From positions 42,132,270-42,196,269 of the forward strand of contig OX246746.1 of NCBI GenBank assembly GCA_945910005.1: a stretch of 64,000 nucleotides of DNA, read 5' to 3'. Under the pieces are notes generated by a model that worked only from the letters and a program-made list of their open reading frames with translations, ran no database searches and was not told the DNA's origin. Both the position numbers and the translations under genes were made by a program. Positions 40,533 to 52,100 of the stretch are shown one piece after another (position 1 is the first letter of the stretch; each line of letters starts with the position of its first letter). This DNA is from Isoperla grammatica. Lineage: Eukaryota; Arthropoda; Insecta; Plecoptera; Perlodidae.

Positions 40533-41217
40533 CAGTGATTGACATCCAAGGGTAGCGAGGAATATCAGGGATCGGTTGGCCGGTCGGCGCCGCCCCAGGC
40601 TGTGAGCACGACGTTAGGGGGTCGCCGGCGATCCCACTTGCTGCCGCCGCCTGATGGTAAAACTGTGCGGCGGCGGCCATAGAAGCGCTTGCTGCAGACA
40701 CTGAACTGGCAGCCGACACGGCCGTACCGTTGGGGTGGTGCCCCAGGGTGTAGTTGACCATGTCTGACGAGGGCACATTGCCCCCCAGGTTGCCCCCTAG
40801 CGAGCCCCCGAGCGTGGTAGGGTACCGACAACTCTTCTCGGCGGCGTCGGCGAGGGCTGAGGCTGAGGCCGACGTGGAGAACGGGCCGGGTACCATGGCC
40901 CCCGAGGCTGCGGCGCCGAATGCTGCCGCCGCGACGGCTTGCTGCTGGGCATGATGATGATGGGCTGCAGCCGCAGACACATACGGATACATCCTGACTG
41001 AGCCCGGTGATGTCGAGGAACTAGTGTGGTTGGGGCTGGAGGAGTTGGATGAAGGCGAATGACTGTTGATCGTCGAGTAGTTTAACGCCGAGTCCGCGGT
41101 GCAGGTGGAAGTCGTGAACAGATGAGATGTTGTTGGGTTTAACAGTTGCGGATGCTGATAGAGCTGATGATGATGGTATTTTGGTAGCATGCTATCCAAT
41201 ATGAACTTGGAAGTCAT
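40533..41217 (-). CDS. abd-A: Hox protein abdominal-A, exon 1 (N-terminal 228 codons)
   Basis: This exon encodes the N-terminal half of the posterior Hox transcription factor abdominal-A, a nuclear homeodomain protein that patterns abdominal segments. The exon reads 228 codons plus one base. It opens with SKFILDSMLPKYH (residues 3-15), the conserved abd-A start. It then shows a Ser/Asn/His-rich stretch, MYPYVS (76-81), poly-Ala and His runs, EKSCRYP (127-133), a Gly-rich segment, QFYHQAAAASG (185-195) and PRYPWMSIT (220-228) with the Exd/Pbx-binding YPWM. The exon ends ...ATCACTG followed by gtaagt, an ideal donor, in phase 1. Reading through the donor gives only nine more codons before a stop. 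The start is fixed by the conserved N-terminus. The exon is GC-rich in an AT-rich setting. The homeodomain is not in this exon. YPWM followed by TDWM in the next exon separates it from Ubx, Antp and the lophotrochozoan Lox genes. Confidence 0.95.
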
Positions 41218-41255
41218 TGCTCAAAATCGATTCGCACCGTACAATATGTCACCAT
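41214..41255 (-). promoter_or_regulatory. Upstream ORF overlapping the abd-A start codon
   Basis: A 13-codon ORF starts in an ideal Kozak context (ACCATGG) and ends with a TGA that overlaps the abd-A ATG as ATGA. The abd-A ATG itself has a weaker context (GCAATGA, G at -3). If it is included in the 5' UTR, ribosomes would reach abd-A by leaky scanning or by termination and reinitiation. Its presence in the mRNA is inferred from the TATA-like box further upstream. Confidence 0.55.
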
Positions 41256-41299
41256 GGTATAATGCTGATTATTATTGTTTGTTGTTGTTGTTGTTGTTT

Positions 41300-41337
41300 C
41301 TTTATGATCTTGACGGTCGCATCAAAGCTCTTTTATA
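41300..41337 (-). promoter_or_regulatory. Candidate abd-A core promoter (TATA box)
   Basis: TATAAAAG lies on the minus strand at 41330-41337, with a TCATA initiator-like site about 32 nt downstream (near 41305). This predicts a 5' UTR of about 88 nt. CCAAT pentamers on the plus strand (41506-41510, 41536-41540) and a purine/pyrimidine-biased CpG-containing stretch (41440-41650) lie further upstream. This is inference from position and motif only, and a more distant promoter is possible. Confidence 0.35.
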
Positions 41338-41339
41338 CA

Positions 41340-42870
41340 CCCTTCAAAATTTCTCACGCAACGTTTATGACTGTTCTATGCTTAACCTACCAAGGATACC
41401 TTTACAGTACTAGAAGCGACTAAAATTGTAAGGGTTACAATAATGGGAGAGCTACCCCTCCTCTTTCCCCTCATGGGTCTGTGGAAACGGAGTAAATAGT
41501 ACGGACCAATGAAGGAGGAGGTTGTTGGAGGAGAACCAATAGCAGGGAGTGTTACTCGGAGATGAATGAAGGGGGCTCGAGTGAAAAGCAGCAGGCAGTT
41601 GTTTCTCTCAGTTGGTTCGCCAGTCCGCCGCGGGGGCGCCAAGGGAGGTAGTGGGGTACGAAGGTTATGACAATGCCATCTAACGAGTATCTCGACAACT
41701 CGCAGAGATCCCGAAGAAAAAGTGCTTTGGTTCCGTTCTTCTATTCTGATTCATACACTGTTGACACATCGGTGGTCAGTTGTGTTGCGCGCCGGCCGGC
41801 TACTGCACACGCGTCGCACACGCACACGCACACGCACACGCACACGCACACGCACACGCGCACGTGTACATACTATGCGCTGTCACGTGGCTCAGTAACA
41901 GTCGCAGGGTGCGTAAAGCCCCTAAGGCTCTCAGTCTTTTGTTGGCATAGCTTGACAATCCACGAATGTATTGAAATAAATACAAAATGCAACCACATGT
42001 AGACTGATATTGTTTCACTCTACCTTTACTGTACCTAAGTGATATTTATAGCTGTTGTAAAATGGCTTTATAAAATCTTTATAATAAAGATCAATCTTTA
42101 TTATTAAAAATATAAACCGATGGCTGACCAATGACATTGGATTACCACAAGTGTCCAGCTTTCTAATCAAAATAAAATACATGTTTTATAATACACATTA
42201 AACTAAACAAACAAAACAAAATTATAAATCAGAACAACAATGAGGGGGTTGGGGGGGTAAACAAGATTACGTATTGTTGGAATCATGATTGATTGTTTTA
42301 AAGCATTAATAACAGTAATTTAATTTCTCAATACATTTTTATTGATCTTTGATTTTTTATATAGTAGGCCTAGAGTAGTTCTTTGTTTTTCTTATTCTTG
42401 CTATTTATGATTTTCATTATTATTAATTGTTGGCATAGTTATTTTTAATGCCCTCCTTTTTAAATCAGTTTTTATAACTGAATAGGATATACATTAAACA
42501 CATGAATTAACAAAAGAAAAAGGTCGACAGAACACATTGTTCAAGTATACAGTAGTAACATTAGGTAAAAACAATAAAAATCTAACAATAAACACAACCA
42601 TAGAACGCTAAAATCTAAAGTGCATTGAAAAATATATATACAAGTATATACATTTTACATATACTAGATAACAAATTATTAAAATACCACTATATAAATA
42701 ATATATAAGAGAGATATTGAGTTCATAAATTGCTAATCAATTGCATTTAATATCAGTTTGTTGTCGTATTGTATGCAAGTTCTCAATTGATTATTGATCA
42801 ATTTTCGGGCGCTATTAACAACAGGGTAACATTACTAATCTGATTGATCCACCCTGGCAAGACTCTCGTC
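41340..42870. other. abd-A 5' flanking region
   Basis: 41440-41700 is GC-richer with CCAAT words and may be the proximal promoter. A GCACAC microsatellite lies at about 41815-41860. The remainder to 42870 is AT-rich with no gene. Confidence 0.4.
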
Positions 42871-42960
42871 TATGACAACACACAATGCCAGCCAGCATGT
42901 CTGGTTGCCAAGCACCCGCTCGGCAACTGGGAAACCTTGGTTCGTACCCCACTAGCGATA
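42871..42960 (+). repeat. tRNA-like SINE relic
   Basis: GGTTCGTACCC (42939-42949) resembles box B, following TGTCTGGTTGCCAAGCACCC as a possible box A region. Tentative. Confidence 0.35.
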
Positions 42961-43329
42961 GGAATTTGTAATTTCTGGCACACATACAATTTAATTCTAG
43001 TGTTATCTGAAGTGCTCCAACCATAACTCACAAGGCATACAATAAAGTACTGTGGTCGTGTGTCGTGAGCTCTAAAATATACATGGCTAGGGACTATGAC
43101 AGCAAACAAGATTAATTTTCTTCTCATTTAATAACGTAATTATAAATTAAGTTTTACGACTTAGTGAGGAATTATGGTTGCCACAATTGATGAAGGTGTG
43201 GTGTGCATTAAACGTAGCCATGTACGTATTATAAGGCTATAGCCAGGTATAATATTGTCATGCACACTGCATTATGATAATTTCTCTAAGCGTTATGAAA
43301 AGGATTCACCATACTGTGCAATAAAGGTT

Positions 43330-43960
43330 GATATTTCATAAAGCTGTATGTGAATTGTGCAATAGATTAGATTGTGCTATATAATTGAAAGATTATGTGC
43401 AACAGTCAAGCTGCAATTAAAAATGTATTTTTTAATTATTTGGGTATATGCTTATCAGGCTATGTGAACTGTGCAATAGATTGAACTGTATAATTGAAAG
43501 ATTATGTGCAACAGTCAAGCTGCAATTAAAAATGTTCTTTTTAATTATTTGGGGATATGCTCATAAGGCTATGTGAACTGTGCAATAGATTGTGCCATAT
43601 AATTGAAAGATTATGTGCAACAGTCAAGCTGCAATTAAAAATGTATTCTTTAATTATTTGGTGGTATGTTCATATGGCTATATGTAAGCTATAAGGGCAA
43701 TAGATTGTAGCATATAATTAAAAATACTATGAACATGGTGCAATTTTATAATGTGTTCGTAGATATTTGGGGATACGATACTACTATAACTCACACTTAA
43801 GGTTATGTGGAGTGTGCTATACGTTGCAATAGACAAGATAATTAGTGTGCTGTCATTAATTATTCTTTACGAATGATTTGTGGATTACGGTTACTGTGCA
43901 ATAACGCTATACGAACTGTGCAATAGTGTGCCATATAAAAGATATATACATTTCCTGTGA
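43330..43960. repeat. Degenerate tandem repeat of about 112 bp
   Basis: Three good copies share GTGCAATAGATT (43357, 43470, 43580) and CAGTCAAGCTGCAATTAAAA. The copies decay to the right, where GCAATA and GTGCAATAG words persist to about 43930. Confidence 0.85.
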
Positions 43961-44375
43961 ATAATATATTGTGTTCTTATAATAGTGGAAAGAATAACTT
44001 GGGCCGGTACCATGCATGCAACAATGTGTCATACTCTTCACGTGGCAACATGGCAATATAACCCTAGGTGAACTATGCAGTAGAGTCTGGCACCAATTGG
44101 ATAGGTTGGACACGTTCTCTGGACGAAAAGGATGCATTATAGTTTTAGGCGGAATGATATAGGTGGTGCACTTTACATACTAGAGATCCACAACAATCAA
44201 AATAAATTATATATAATCGAGTGGTAGACTGCATTATCAATCGTTATAATCGAAATTTAATTACACGAAAATAAACGCGTGTAGCAAAACAATAATAGGA
44301 ATGGAAATAAAAACGAATTATCTCCTACCGGTACCTTGTAAAGGAAAATTAAATAAATAGTAAGTTGCATTATTA
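43961..44375. other. Intergenic spacer
   Basis: AT-rich unique sequence between two repeats. No feature. Confidence 0.5.
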
Positions 44376-47300
44376 GATGAGCGCAGCGAAGCGGAGTGAA
44401 TCTCTCCATACAACTCGATCGGCGCTTTGTCTGTGTGTCTGTATGTATGTATGTATGTATGTATGTATGTCTGTCTGTATGTGCGCTAAATTTTGTTCGT
44501 CGCGCACAGGTCAAACGGCTTGACGTATTTGGCTGAAATTTTCCGTCAACATTTGTGACTACTAAACTCGATGCTGTTAACATAACCAGCAAAATTCGTC
44601 AAGATGCCAACCTACAAAAAATTAATTACTGAAAAACAAAAATTGTTTATTTATTTAATTAAATGAAAACTTACCAACGGATTTAAATAATGTTCCATTT
44701 GTAGATTAACATTAATAGTACCAACACTTGACAAAATTTTCAAAATTGTTAGTTTATCCGCCATGTTATAAAAAAATATTGTTTATTTACGGTAATAATT
44801 TCTAAATTTTTACAGTGTTCCACCGATATGATTTGCATTTGCGGACTATTGCAGTTAGATGCACATAGTATACACCAAACATAGCGTACGTAACAATACC
44901 TATGCAATATTATTTGGAATTTCGATAGCTGTCATAGAATGGCTACAATGACGTAAGATGCCAACCTACAAAAAATTAACAACTGAAACACATGTTTTGT
45001 TATTTATTTATTTAATTAAATTAAAACTTACACACCAATATAAATAATTTTTTATATGTGAGTCAACATTAATAGTTCCAACACACGACAACAGTTTCAA
45101 AATTTTAGCTTTAACCGCCATGTTATAAACAAATATTGTTTATTTACGGAATTAATTTTCTTCGTTTTTACAGTGTTCCACCGATATGATTCGCATTTGC
45201 GGACCATTGGAGCTAGATGCACATAGTATGCTGCCGAAATGGCTTACGCAGTCAGACCTTTCTCACGATGTATTTGGATTTTTGATAGCTATCATAGAAT
45301 GGCTACAATGACGTGTTATATTTAATGACCTTCACGGCAAACATGCAAATGTTAACAACGAACTTGGTCGACAAATTAAAAAGCTTTTATTATGATTTAA
45401 AAGCGGGTTATTGTATGATAAATTAATATTTCATTTTAGATATAGTCTGTATCTACATTATGGAACTTTCCATACACTGATAGATTTAATAGTTTATGAA
45501 TTAGAGCCTATTGAGTAGACCACGGTCGAATGAAATTATGCGTAAATCCATCAACTTGAAGGTTTTAATTTCTTTAAAGAAAACTTCTTAACGGATTTAA
45601 ATTATATTTCGTGCATTTATTAGCAACATATCAAGAAATAATATACTTAAGTTATAATGTTGTAACTTGATCCGCCATCTTGTAAAAAAATCATATGTTT
45701 ATTATAAAGGTATTTTTTTTTTTAAAGAGGAATATGATATGCAAATGATTTATTTGGTTTGATACATTGAAAAAATCGCTCATCTGTCAACGCGGAGCGT
45801 TTTTTAGATGAGCGTAGCGAAGCGGAGTGAATCTCTCCATACAACTCGATCGGCGCTTTGTCTGTGCGTCTGTATGTCTGTATGTCTGTATGTGCGCTAA
45901 ATTTTGTTCGTCGCGCACAGGTCAAACGGCTTGACGTATTTGGCTGAAATTTTCGGGCAACGTTTGTGACCACTAAACTCGATGCTGTTAACATAACCAG
46001 GAAAATTCGTCAAGATGCCAACCTTACAAAAATTAATTACTGAAAAATAAAATTTGTTTATTTATTTAATTTAATGAAAACTTACAAACGGATTTTAATG
46101 ATGTTTCACTTGTAGATTACTATCAACGGTACCAACACTTGACAAATGTTTCAAAATTGTAAGTTTATCCGCCATGTTATAAAAAAATATTGTTTATTTA
46201 CTACAATAATTTCTTCATTTTTACAGTGTTCCACCGATATGATTCGCATTTGCGGACTATTGCAGTTAGATGCACATAGTATACAACAAACATAGCGTAC
46301 GTAACAGTTCCTATGCACTATTATTTAGAATTTCGATAGCTGTCATAGAATGGCTACAATGACGTAAGATGCCAACCTACAAAAAATTAACAACTGAAAC
46401 ACATGTTTTGTTATTTATTTAATTAAATTAAAACTTACACACCGATATTAATACTTTTTTATATTCAAGTCCCCATCAATAGTACCAACACACGACAACA
46501 GTTTCAAAATTGTAGCTTCAACCGCCATATTATAAACAAATATTGTTTATTTACGGCAGTAATTTTCTTCGTTTTTACAGTGTTCCACCGATATGATTCG
46601 CATTTGCGGACCATTGAAGTTAGATGCACATAGTATGCTACCGAAATGGCTTACGCAGTCAGACCTTTCTCACTATGTATTTGGAATTTTGATAGCTATC
46701 ATAGAATGGCTACAATGACGTGTTATATTTAATAACGTTCACGGCAAACATGCAAATGTTAACGACGAACTTGGTCGACAAATTAAAAAGCTTTTATTAT
46801 GATTTAAAAGCGGATTTTTGTATGATTAATTAATATTACATTTTATATGTAGTCTGTATCTACATTATGGAACTTTCCATACACTAATAAGTTTAATAGT
46901 TTATGAATTAGAGCCTATTGAGTAGACCACGGTCGAATGAAATTATGCGAAAATCCATCAACTTGAAGGTTTTAATTTCTTTAAAGAAAACTTTTTAACG
47001 GATTTTAATAATATTTCGTGCATTTATTAGCTACATATCAAGAAATAATATATAGTTAAGTTATAAGGTTGTAACTTGATCCGCCATGTTGTAAAAAATC
47101 ATATGTTTATTATAAAGGTATTTTTTTTTAAAGAGTAATATGATATGCAAATGATTTATTTGATTTGATACATTGAAAAAATCGCTCATCTGTCAACGCG
47201 GAGCGTTTTCCTAGTCTTAGTCTAACGAAAACGTCGGCCAAAAAGGGCACTCTTTTTTTGATTAGATGAGCGCAGCGAAGCGGAGTGAATCTCTCCATAC

Positions 47301-48661
47301 AACTCGATCGGCGCTTTGTCTGTGTGTATGTCTGTATGTGCGCTAAATTTTGTTCGTCGCGCACAGGTCAAACAGCTTGACGTATTTGGCTGAAATTTTC
47401 TGTCAACATTTGTGACTACTAAACTCGATGCTGTTAACATAACCAGCAAAATTCGTCAAGATGCCAACCTACAAAAAATTAATTACTGAAAAACAAAAAT
47501 TGTTTATTTATTTAATAAAATGAAAACTTACAAACGGATTTAAATAATGTTTCACTTGTAGATTAACAGCAACGGTACCAACATTTGACAAAAGTTTCAA
47601 AATTGTAAGTTTATCCGCCATGTTATAAACAAATATTGTTTATTTACTACAATTATTTCTTCATTTTTACAGTGTTCCACCGATATGATTTGCATTTGCG
47701 GACTATTGCAGTTAGATGCACATAGTATACACCAAACATAGCGTACGTAACAATACTTATGCAATATTATTTGGAATTTCGATAGCTGTCATAGAATGGC
47801 TACAATGACGTAAGATGCCAACCTACAAAAAATTAACAACTGAAACACATGTTTTGTTATTTATTTAATTTAATTAAAACTTACACACCGATATAAATAA
47901 TTTTTTATATGTGAGTCCACATTAATAGTACCAACACACGACAATAGTTTCATAATTTTAGCTTTAACGGCCGTGTTATAAAAAAATATTGTTTATTTAC
48001 GGCAGACATTTTCTTCATTTTTACAGTGTTCCACCGATATGATTCTCATTTGCGGACCATTGAAGTTAGATGCACATAGTATGCTGCAGGAATGGCGTAG
48101 GGAGTCAGACCTTTCTCACTATGTATTTGGAATTTTGATAGCTATTATAGAATGGCTACAATGACGTGTTATGTTTTATGACTTTCACGGCAAAAATGCA
48201 AATGTTAACAACGAACTTGGTAGACTAATTAAAAAGCTTTTATTATGATTTAAAAGCGAGTTATTGTATGATTAAACAATATTTAATTTTAGATATAGTC
48301 TGTATCTATATTATGGAACTTTCTATACACTGATTGGTTTAATAGTTAATGAATAAGAGCCTATTGAGTAGACCACGGTCGAATGAAATTATGCGGAAAT
48401 ATATCAACTTGAAGGTTTTAATTTCTTTAAAGATAACTTCTTAACGAATTTAAATAATATTTCGTGCATTTATTAGCAACATATCGAGAAATAATATACT
48501 TAAGTGATAAGGTCTTTACTTGATCCGCCATCTTGTAAAAAAATTATATGTTTATTATAAAGGTATTTTTTTTCTTAAAGAGTAATATGATATGCAAATG
48601 ATGTATTTGATTTGATACATTGAAATAGTCGCTCATCTGTCAACGCGGAGCGTTTTCCTAG
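44376..48661. repeat. Three tandem copies of a 1.4-kb composite repeat
   Basis: Copies start at 44376, 45807 and 47265 with GATGAGCG(C/T)AGCGAAGCGG. Each ends with CGCTCATCTGTCAACGCGG, so the ends carry a short inverted repeat (GATGAGCG...CGCTCATC). After a head with a TGTATG/TGTC microsatellite and a GTGCGCTAAATTTTG block, each copy contains two related modules of about 355 bp. Each module runs from GATGCCAACCTACAAAAAATT through CCGCCATGTT to GAATGGCTACAATGACG. A shorter diverged third module holds GATCCGCCAT(C/G)TTGTAAA. No protein is encoded; the short minus ORFs lie in the head. Copy 2 has an extra tail of about 48 bp. Confidence 0.9.
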
Positions 48662-48989
48662 TAGAATATCTGTGTAAGAATAATGGTAACAAAGTCACTA
48701 ACAAGGTACAAAAATCAGTATTGGGAAGCAAGATTTGGAGCTCAATTAATAGGGTTTGAATTTTCAAAAATAAAATGTGGTAATTCAATAATATTTTCGT
48801 TATCTACTACACAATTTTTTATTTCGATTTTAGTTCAAAAAGTAAAATGGTCATCGCTATAACAACCAGTCATCTTCAGACACGTCTATGCTACATCTAT
48901 TCTATTCTAGATTCCTATAACCACTCATACAACAATTCATACACACCTTCATATTAGTCGTACTTTACAAAGTAAACCTGTCATTTCAC
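48662..48989. other. Left flank of the LINE
   Basis: Unique AT-rich sequence. Its last 19 nt (AAGTAAACCTGTCATTTCA, 48971-48989) equal the end of the 79-bp unit found after the LINE. Confidence 0.6.
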
Positions 48990-49068
48990 ACCAGAAACAC
49001 CAGATGCCCAAGAGAATGTTAAAAATCCCACCAAGGTCCATACCAAGACTCAATCATCGGACATCACC

Positions 49069-49899
49069 TTGATGGAGGTCACCACTCGGACAAATACCAG
49101 ATTGGGTGTGGACGCCACCACTCACAAAGAACGACCTAAGGCGGGGCACACTTCCCCTCCTCAAACGAATGTTAGCGTGGATCTCCACCGGGAAGGTGTG
49201 ATAGTTCGACCGGACATTGTAGTCCATCAGGGGAGGAACATAGAGAAGACCTCAGATCTTGCTGCCCTGGATCTGGCTGTTTCTATCAAGGCAGCTGGAG
49301 TCGGCTATAACCAGAAGCTTACTACACAGATTATAAGACCAGACGACCACGCTCTTACAAACTGTTCGATAGTTGTACCGAGCCTTGTCGCCCAGAAGAA
49401 GAAGAACGTGGACATCGGCTCAGACCTCGCTGCCCTGGACCTGGCCGGTTCTATTGGGTCAGGTGAAGCCAGCCCTGAGTGGAACCTTGTTATCCAGCAT
49501 AGAAGGCCAGAAGACCCAGGGAACCAGTCTTTCGCAAACAACTCGATAGTTACACTGGACCCGATGATTCTTGCCCAGCAGCAGAGGAGAGATGCGGATA
49601 CTTGCTTAGTCCCTGCTACCCTAGATGACCCAGCTGTTTCCATCCAGCAGGTTGAAGTCAGCCAGGAGCTTGCTAACCACATGGTCACTGAGGAACCGGA
49701 TTTGAGAAGACTACAAGATAACAGTCGTCCAGTATTCAGTAAACAGAGGAAGGGAACCAGTAGGGAAAACACTTTTATAGAATTGTGTAGGAGGAAACAA
49801 CCTTCCCGCCTATCCAAAACCAATCATGGAATCATAAAGACAAGAATAAGTCACCACCATTTTCAGATAGGCCGAAACAAACTAACAGGGCACACTTAA
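49069..49899 (+). CDS. LINE 5' ORF (276 codons), internally triplicated, unrecognised
   Basis: This open frame directly precedes the endonuclease and is probably the N-terminal part of the LINE polyprotein or its ORF1. It is hydrophilic and contains three related segments about 56-62 residues apart: SDLAALDLAVSI (62-73), SDLAALDLAGSI (118-129) and LVPATLDDPAVSI (180-192). Each is preceded by a basic or Gln-rich stretch (HQGRN, AQKKKN, AQQQRR). I recognise no zinc knuckle, RRM or coiled coil. Near 49800-49830 the likely protein continuity moves to another frame (NQSWNHKDKNKS, running on into the endonuclease), so a frameshift separates it from the rest. Host-gene status is unlikely given the context. 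Confidence 0.55.
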   Translation: MMEVTTRTNTRLGVDATTHKERPKAGHTSPPQTNVSVDLHREGVIVRPDIVVHQGRNIEKTSDLAALDLAVSIKAAGVGYNQKLTTQIIRPDDHALTNCSIVVPSLVAQKKKNVDIGSDLAALDLAGSIGSGEASPEWNLVIQHRRPEDPGNQSFANNSIVTLDPMILAQQQRRDADTCLVPATLDDPAVSIQQVEVSQELANHMVTEEPDLRRLQDNSRPVFSKQRKGTSRENTFIELCRRKQPSRLSKTNHGIIKTRISHHHFQIGRNKLTGHT

Positions 49900-50134
49900 A
49901 TAAAAGCAATAACCAGATAAGAAAAGAACAATTTAGACCTACACCAAACAAGTTTAAAATTTTGCACCAAAATATTCAGAGCATAAAAAATAAAAATTTA
50001 GAGTTAGAAATATTAGTAAAAGAAGAATACCCTCAAATAATCTGCCTTACGGAGCATTACCTAAAAGCAAATGAACTAAAAGAACATTCACTAGCGGGAT
50101 ATGTAACAGTGGATAGCTATTGTCGGACAAAACA

Positions 50135-50173
<39 letters not shown>

Positions 50174-51288
50174 AAATAAATTCACATTTAGAGTCTACCC
50201 ACTCAGTAATTAAACTGATTTGCAGTGGGGGACTTTAATTCAAAGTGACTAAACCAACCCTGTAGGCTTCGAACACCATCGACGAGTGAGCGATAACCAA
50301 TCAAAGATCGATATTTCAAATACGAAACATATGAATCAATGATTGGACAGTGCGAACACCTGCGGACAAATGCCAGAATCAACAAGGCCGATTCAGAACA
50401 ACTTTGAATTTATTGAGTGCTTCGTTGAAAGGAGGTGTTATCATCTGCTCACAAACAGGCTTAAAGATTAAAAAACTAAATCTTACAAAACTTTGTTGTT
50501 CTCCAATAGAAAAAGACATTGAATTTGCAGGGGCAATATTGGATAGTCAGGGTACAAAAACATCCATCATTGCCATATACAGGTCCCCTAGTGAGAAACT
50601 TGACACCTGTTTTGAAATACTCGCAAACATTTTGAACTCCATAAACACGAGAAATATTAAAAATGTTATAATATGTGGCGACATAAACATAAACATACTC
50701 AAAGATACACCTTCCTCACGACAACTAAGTTACTTTTTGAATGAACGTGGTCTAAGAGCAACAATAAAAGATGTCACTAGGCAAACTGTTAAAAGTGGTA
50801 CAATCATAGACAATATCTTAACAAACATAAATGAAGCATTGTACAAGAGTATGGTACTAAATACTGCCCTGTCTGATCATTTACCTGTAAATAGCTCAGT
50901 TTTGAGCACCCCCCACAAATATAAGTGCATAGTCACTAGGAATTTAAAAAATAATATAGGTCATCTAAATTCACTATTTAAGTTTAAAAGTTGGACGCAA
51001 ATGTATGAAGCGGATAACATTAACACAAAGTATGATGCATTCATAAGTACATTCACATTTCTCCTTAATGTGGCATGCCCTGAAAGAGTAGTCAAAATAA
51101 AAATGGACAAACAAAGAAACGATTGGATTACCAAGGGGATCTTAATATCAAGGGGTAAATTAAGAACATTCTCAAAAGTGCTTAAAACAACTGAAGATCC
51201 TATAATGCAGGCTTACATTAGAAACTATAAGAAAATCTATGAAGAAAGTAATCAGATTAGCCAAATCCAAGCAAGTAGAGAATATTAA
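49900..51288 (+). pseudogene. LINE endonuclease domain (split by an insertion)
   Basis: The endonuclease nicks target DNA for target-primed reverse transcription. The first part (about 49900-50137) reads FKILHQNIQSIKNKNLELEI, followed by ICLTEHYL with the metal-binding Glu. The chain breaks at CRTKHK and resumes at GGVIICSQTGLK (50431). It continues with AIYRSPS, CGDININ and SDHLPV, the typical EEP catalytic blocks with the conserved Asp, Asn and His. The frame is lost near 51240, where IRNYKKIY should continue into [10 protein letters not shown]. It was probably functional before the insertion. Confidence 0.82.
50138..50430 (-). mobile_element. 293-bp insertion in the LINE endonuclease
   Basis: The insert is bounded by AAA on both sides, between codons that are adjacent in the intact protein. 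It starts on the plus strand with (AAAT)n and contains, on the minus strand, a box-B-like GTGTTCGAAGCC. This suggests a tRNA-derived SINE in reverse orientation with a (TTTA)n tail. The SINE identity is inference; the insertion itself is clear from the interrupted protein. Confidence 0.55.
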
Positions 51289-52100
51289 AGTAAATTCTGA
51301 GAGTAAGTCAAAAGCAATTTGGGAAATCATTAATGCTGATAGAGGAAACACAAAAAGTAACAGGGAACAATTTTACATAGACTCAATAAGGTGCAATGGC
51401 ACAACTATAACAAATCCTACGCAAATAGCACAAACGTTTAATGAATATTATTGTTCTGTTGCAAAAAATATCCTAAATCAGCAAGGTAGGTCAGCTAATG
51501 AACAGGAATTAATGCTGCCACCAATTCTAGCGAGTGAAATAACTTTGGAAAGGGTTCAAGAAAGAGAGGTCAGAGAAGTAATAACTAAAATGAAGGGCAA
51601 AACAACATGTGGGTATGATCGAATCGCGCCGTATTTAATTAAAATGTGTGCCAAATTCCTCATCACCCCACTAACATATTTAATAAACATTTCTTTCACA
51701 GCCGGAGAATTTCCAAAAAAACTTAAAATAGCAAAGGTGAGCCCAATCTTTAAAGAGGGAGATCCATCAGAGTTGGGGAAGTACCGCCCTATAGCCTTAC
51801 TACCTACATTTGTTACAATTTTTGAAACTCTTTTTCATAAAAGATTATCCAATTTTTTCGAACCAAATAATTTATTAAGTGATCACCAACATGGGTTTAG
51901 AAAAGCAAAATCTACGGTAACAGCCATAGCAAGCTTTCTAGACAATGTTATTGGTAATATAGATTCAGGCCAAACAACAATGGCTGTTTATATGGACTTA
52001 TCCAAAGCGTTTGATTGCGTGAGCCACGAAATACTTTATAAAAAAATGGAGTGTTATGGTATCCGTGGACTAGCGCTAGCCTGGATAAAATCATATTTAA
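51239..52100 (+). pseudogene. LINE reverse transcriptase, N-terminal part
   Basis: RNA-directed DNA polymerase fingers and palm. Visible blocks are [14 protein letters not shown], then [20 protein letters not shown] (block 2), [14 protein letters not shown], and [20 protein letters not shown] (catalytic Asp of motif A), followed by [14 protein letters not shown]. The frame stops at 52110 only because a transposon begins at 52101. The sequence resumes at 53269. Confidence 0.88.

Noticed and set aside
40565..40982. Other frames across abd-A exon 1 (88, 66 and 61 codons)
   Set aside because: They are shadows of the GC-rich Hox exon.
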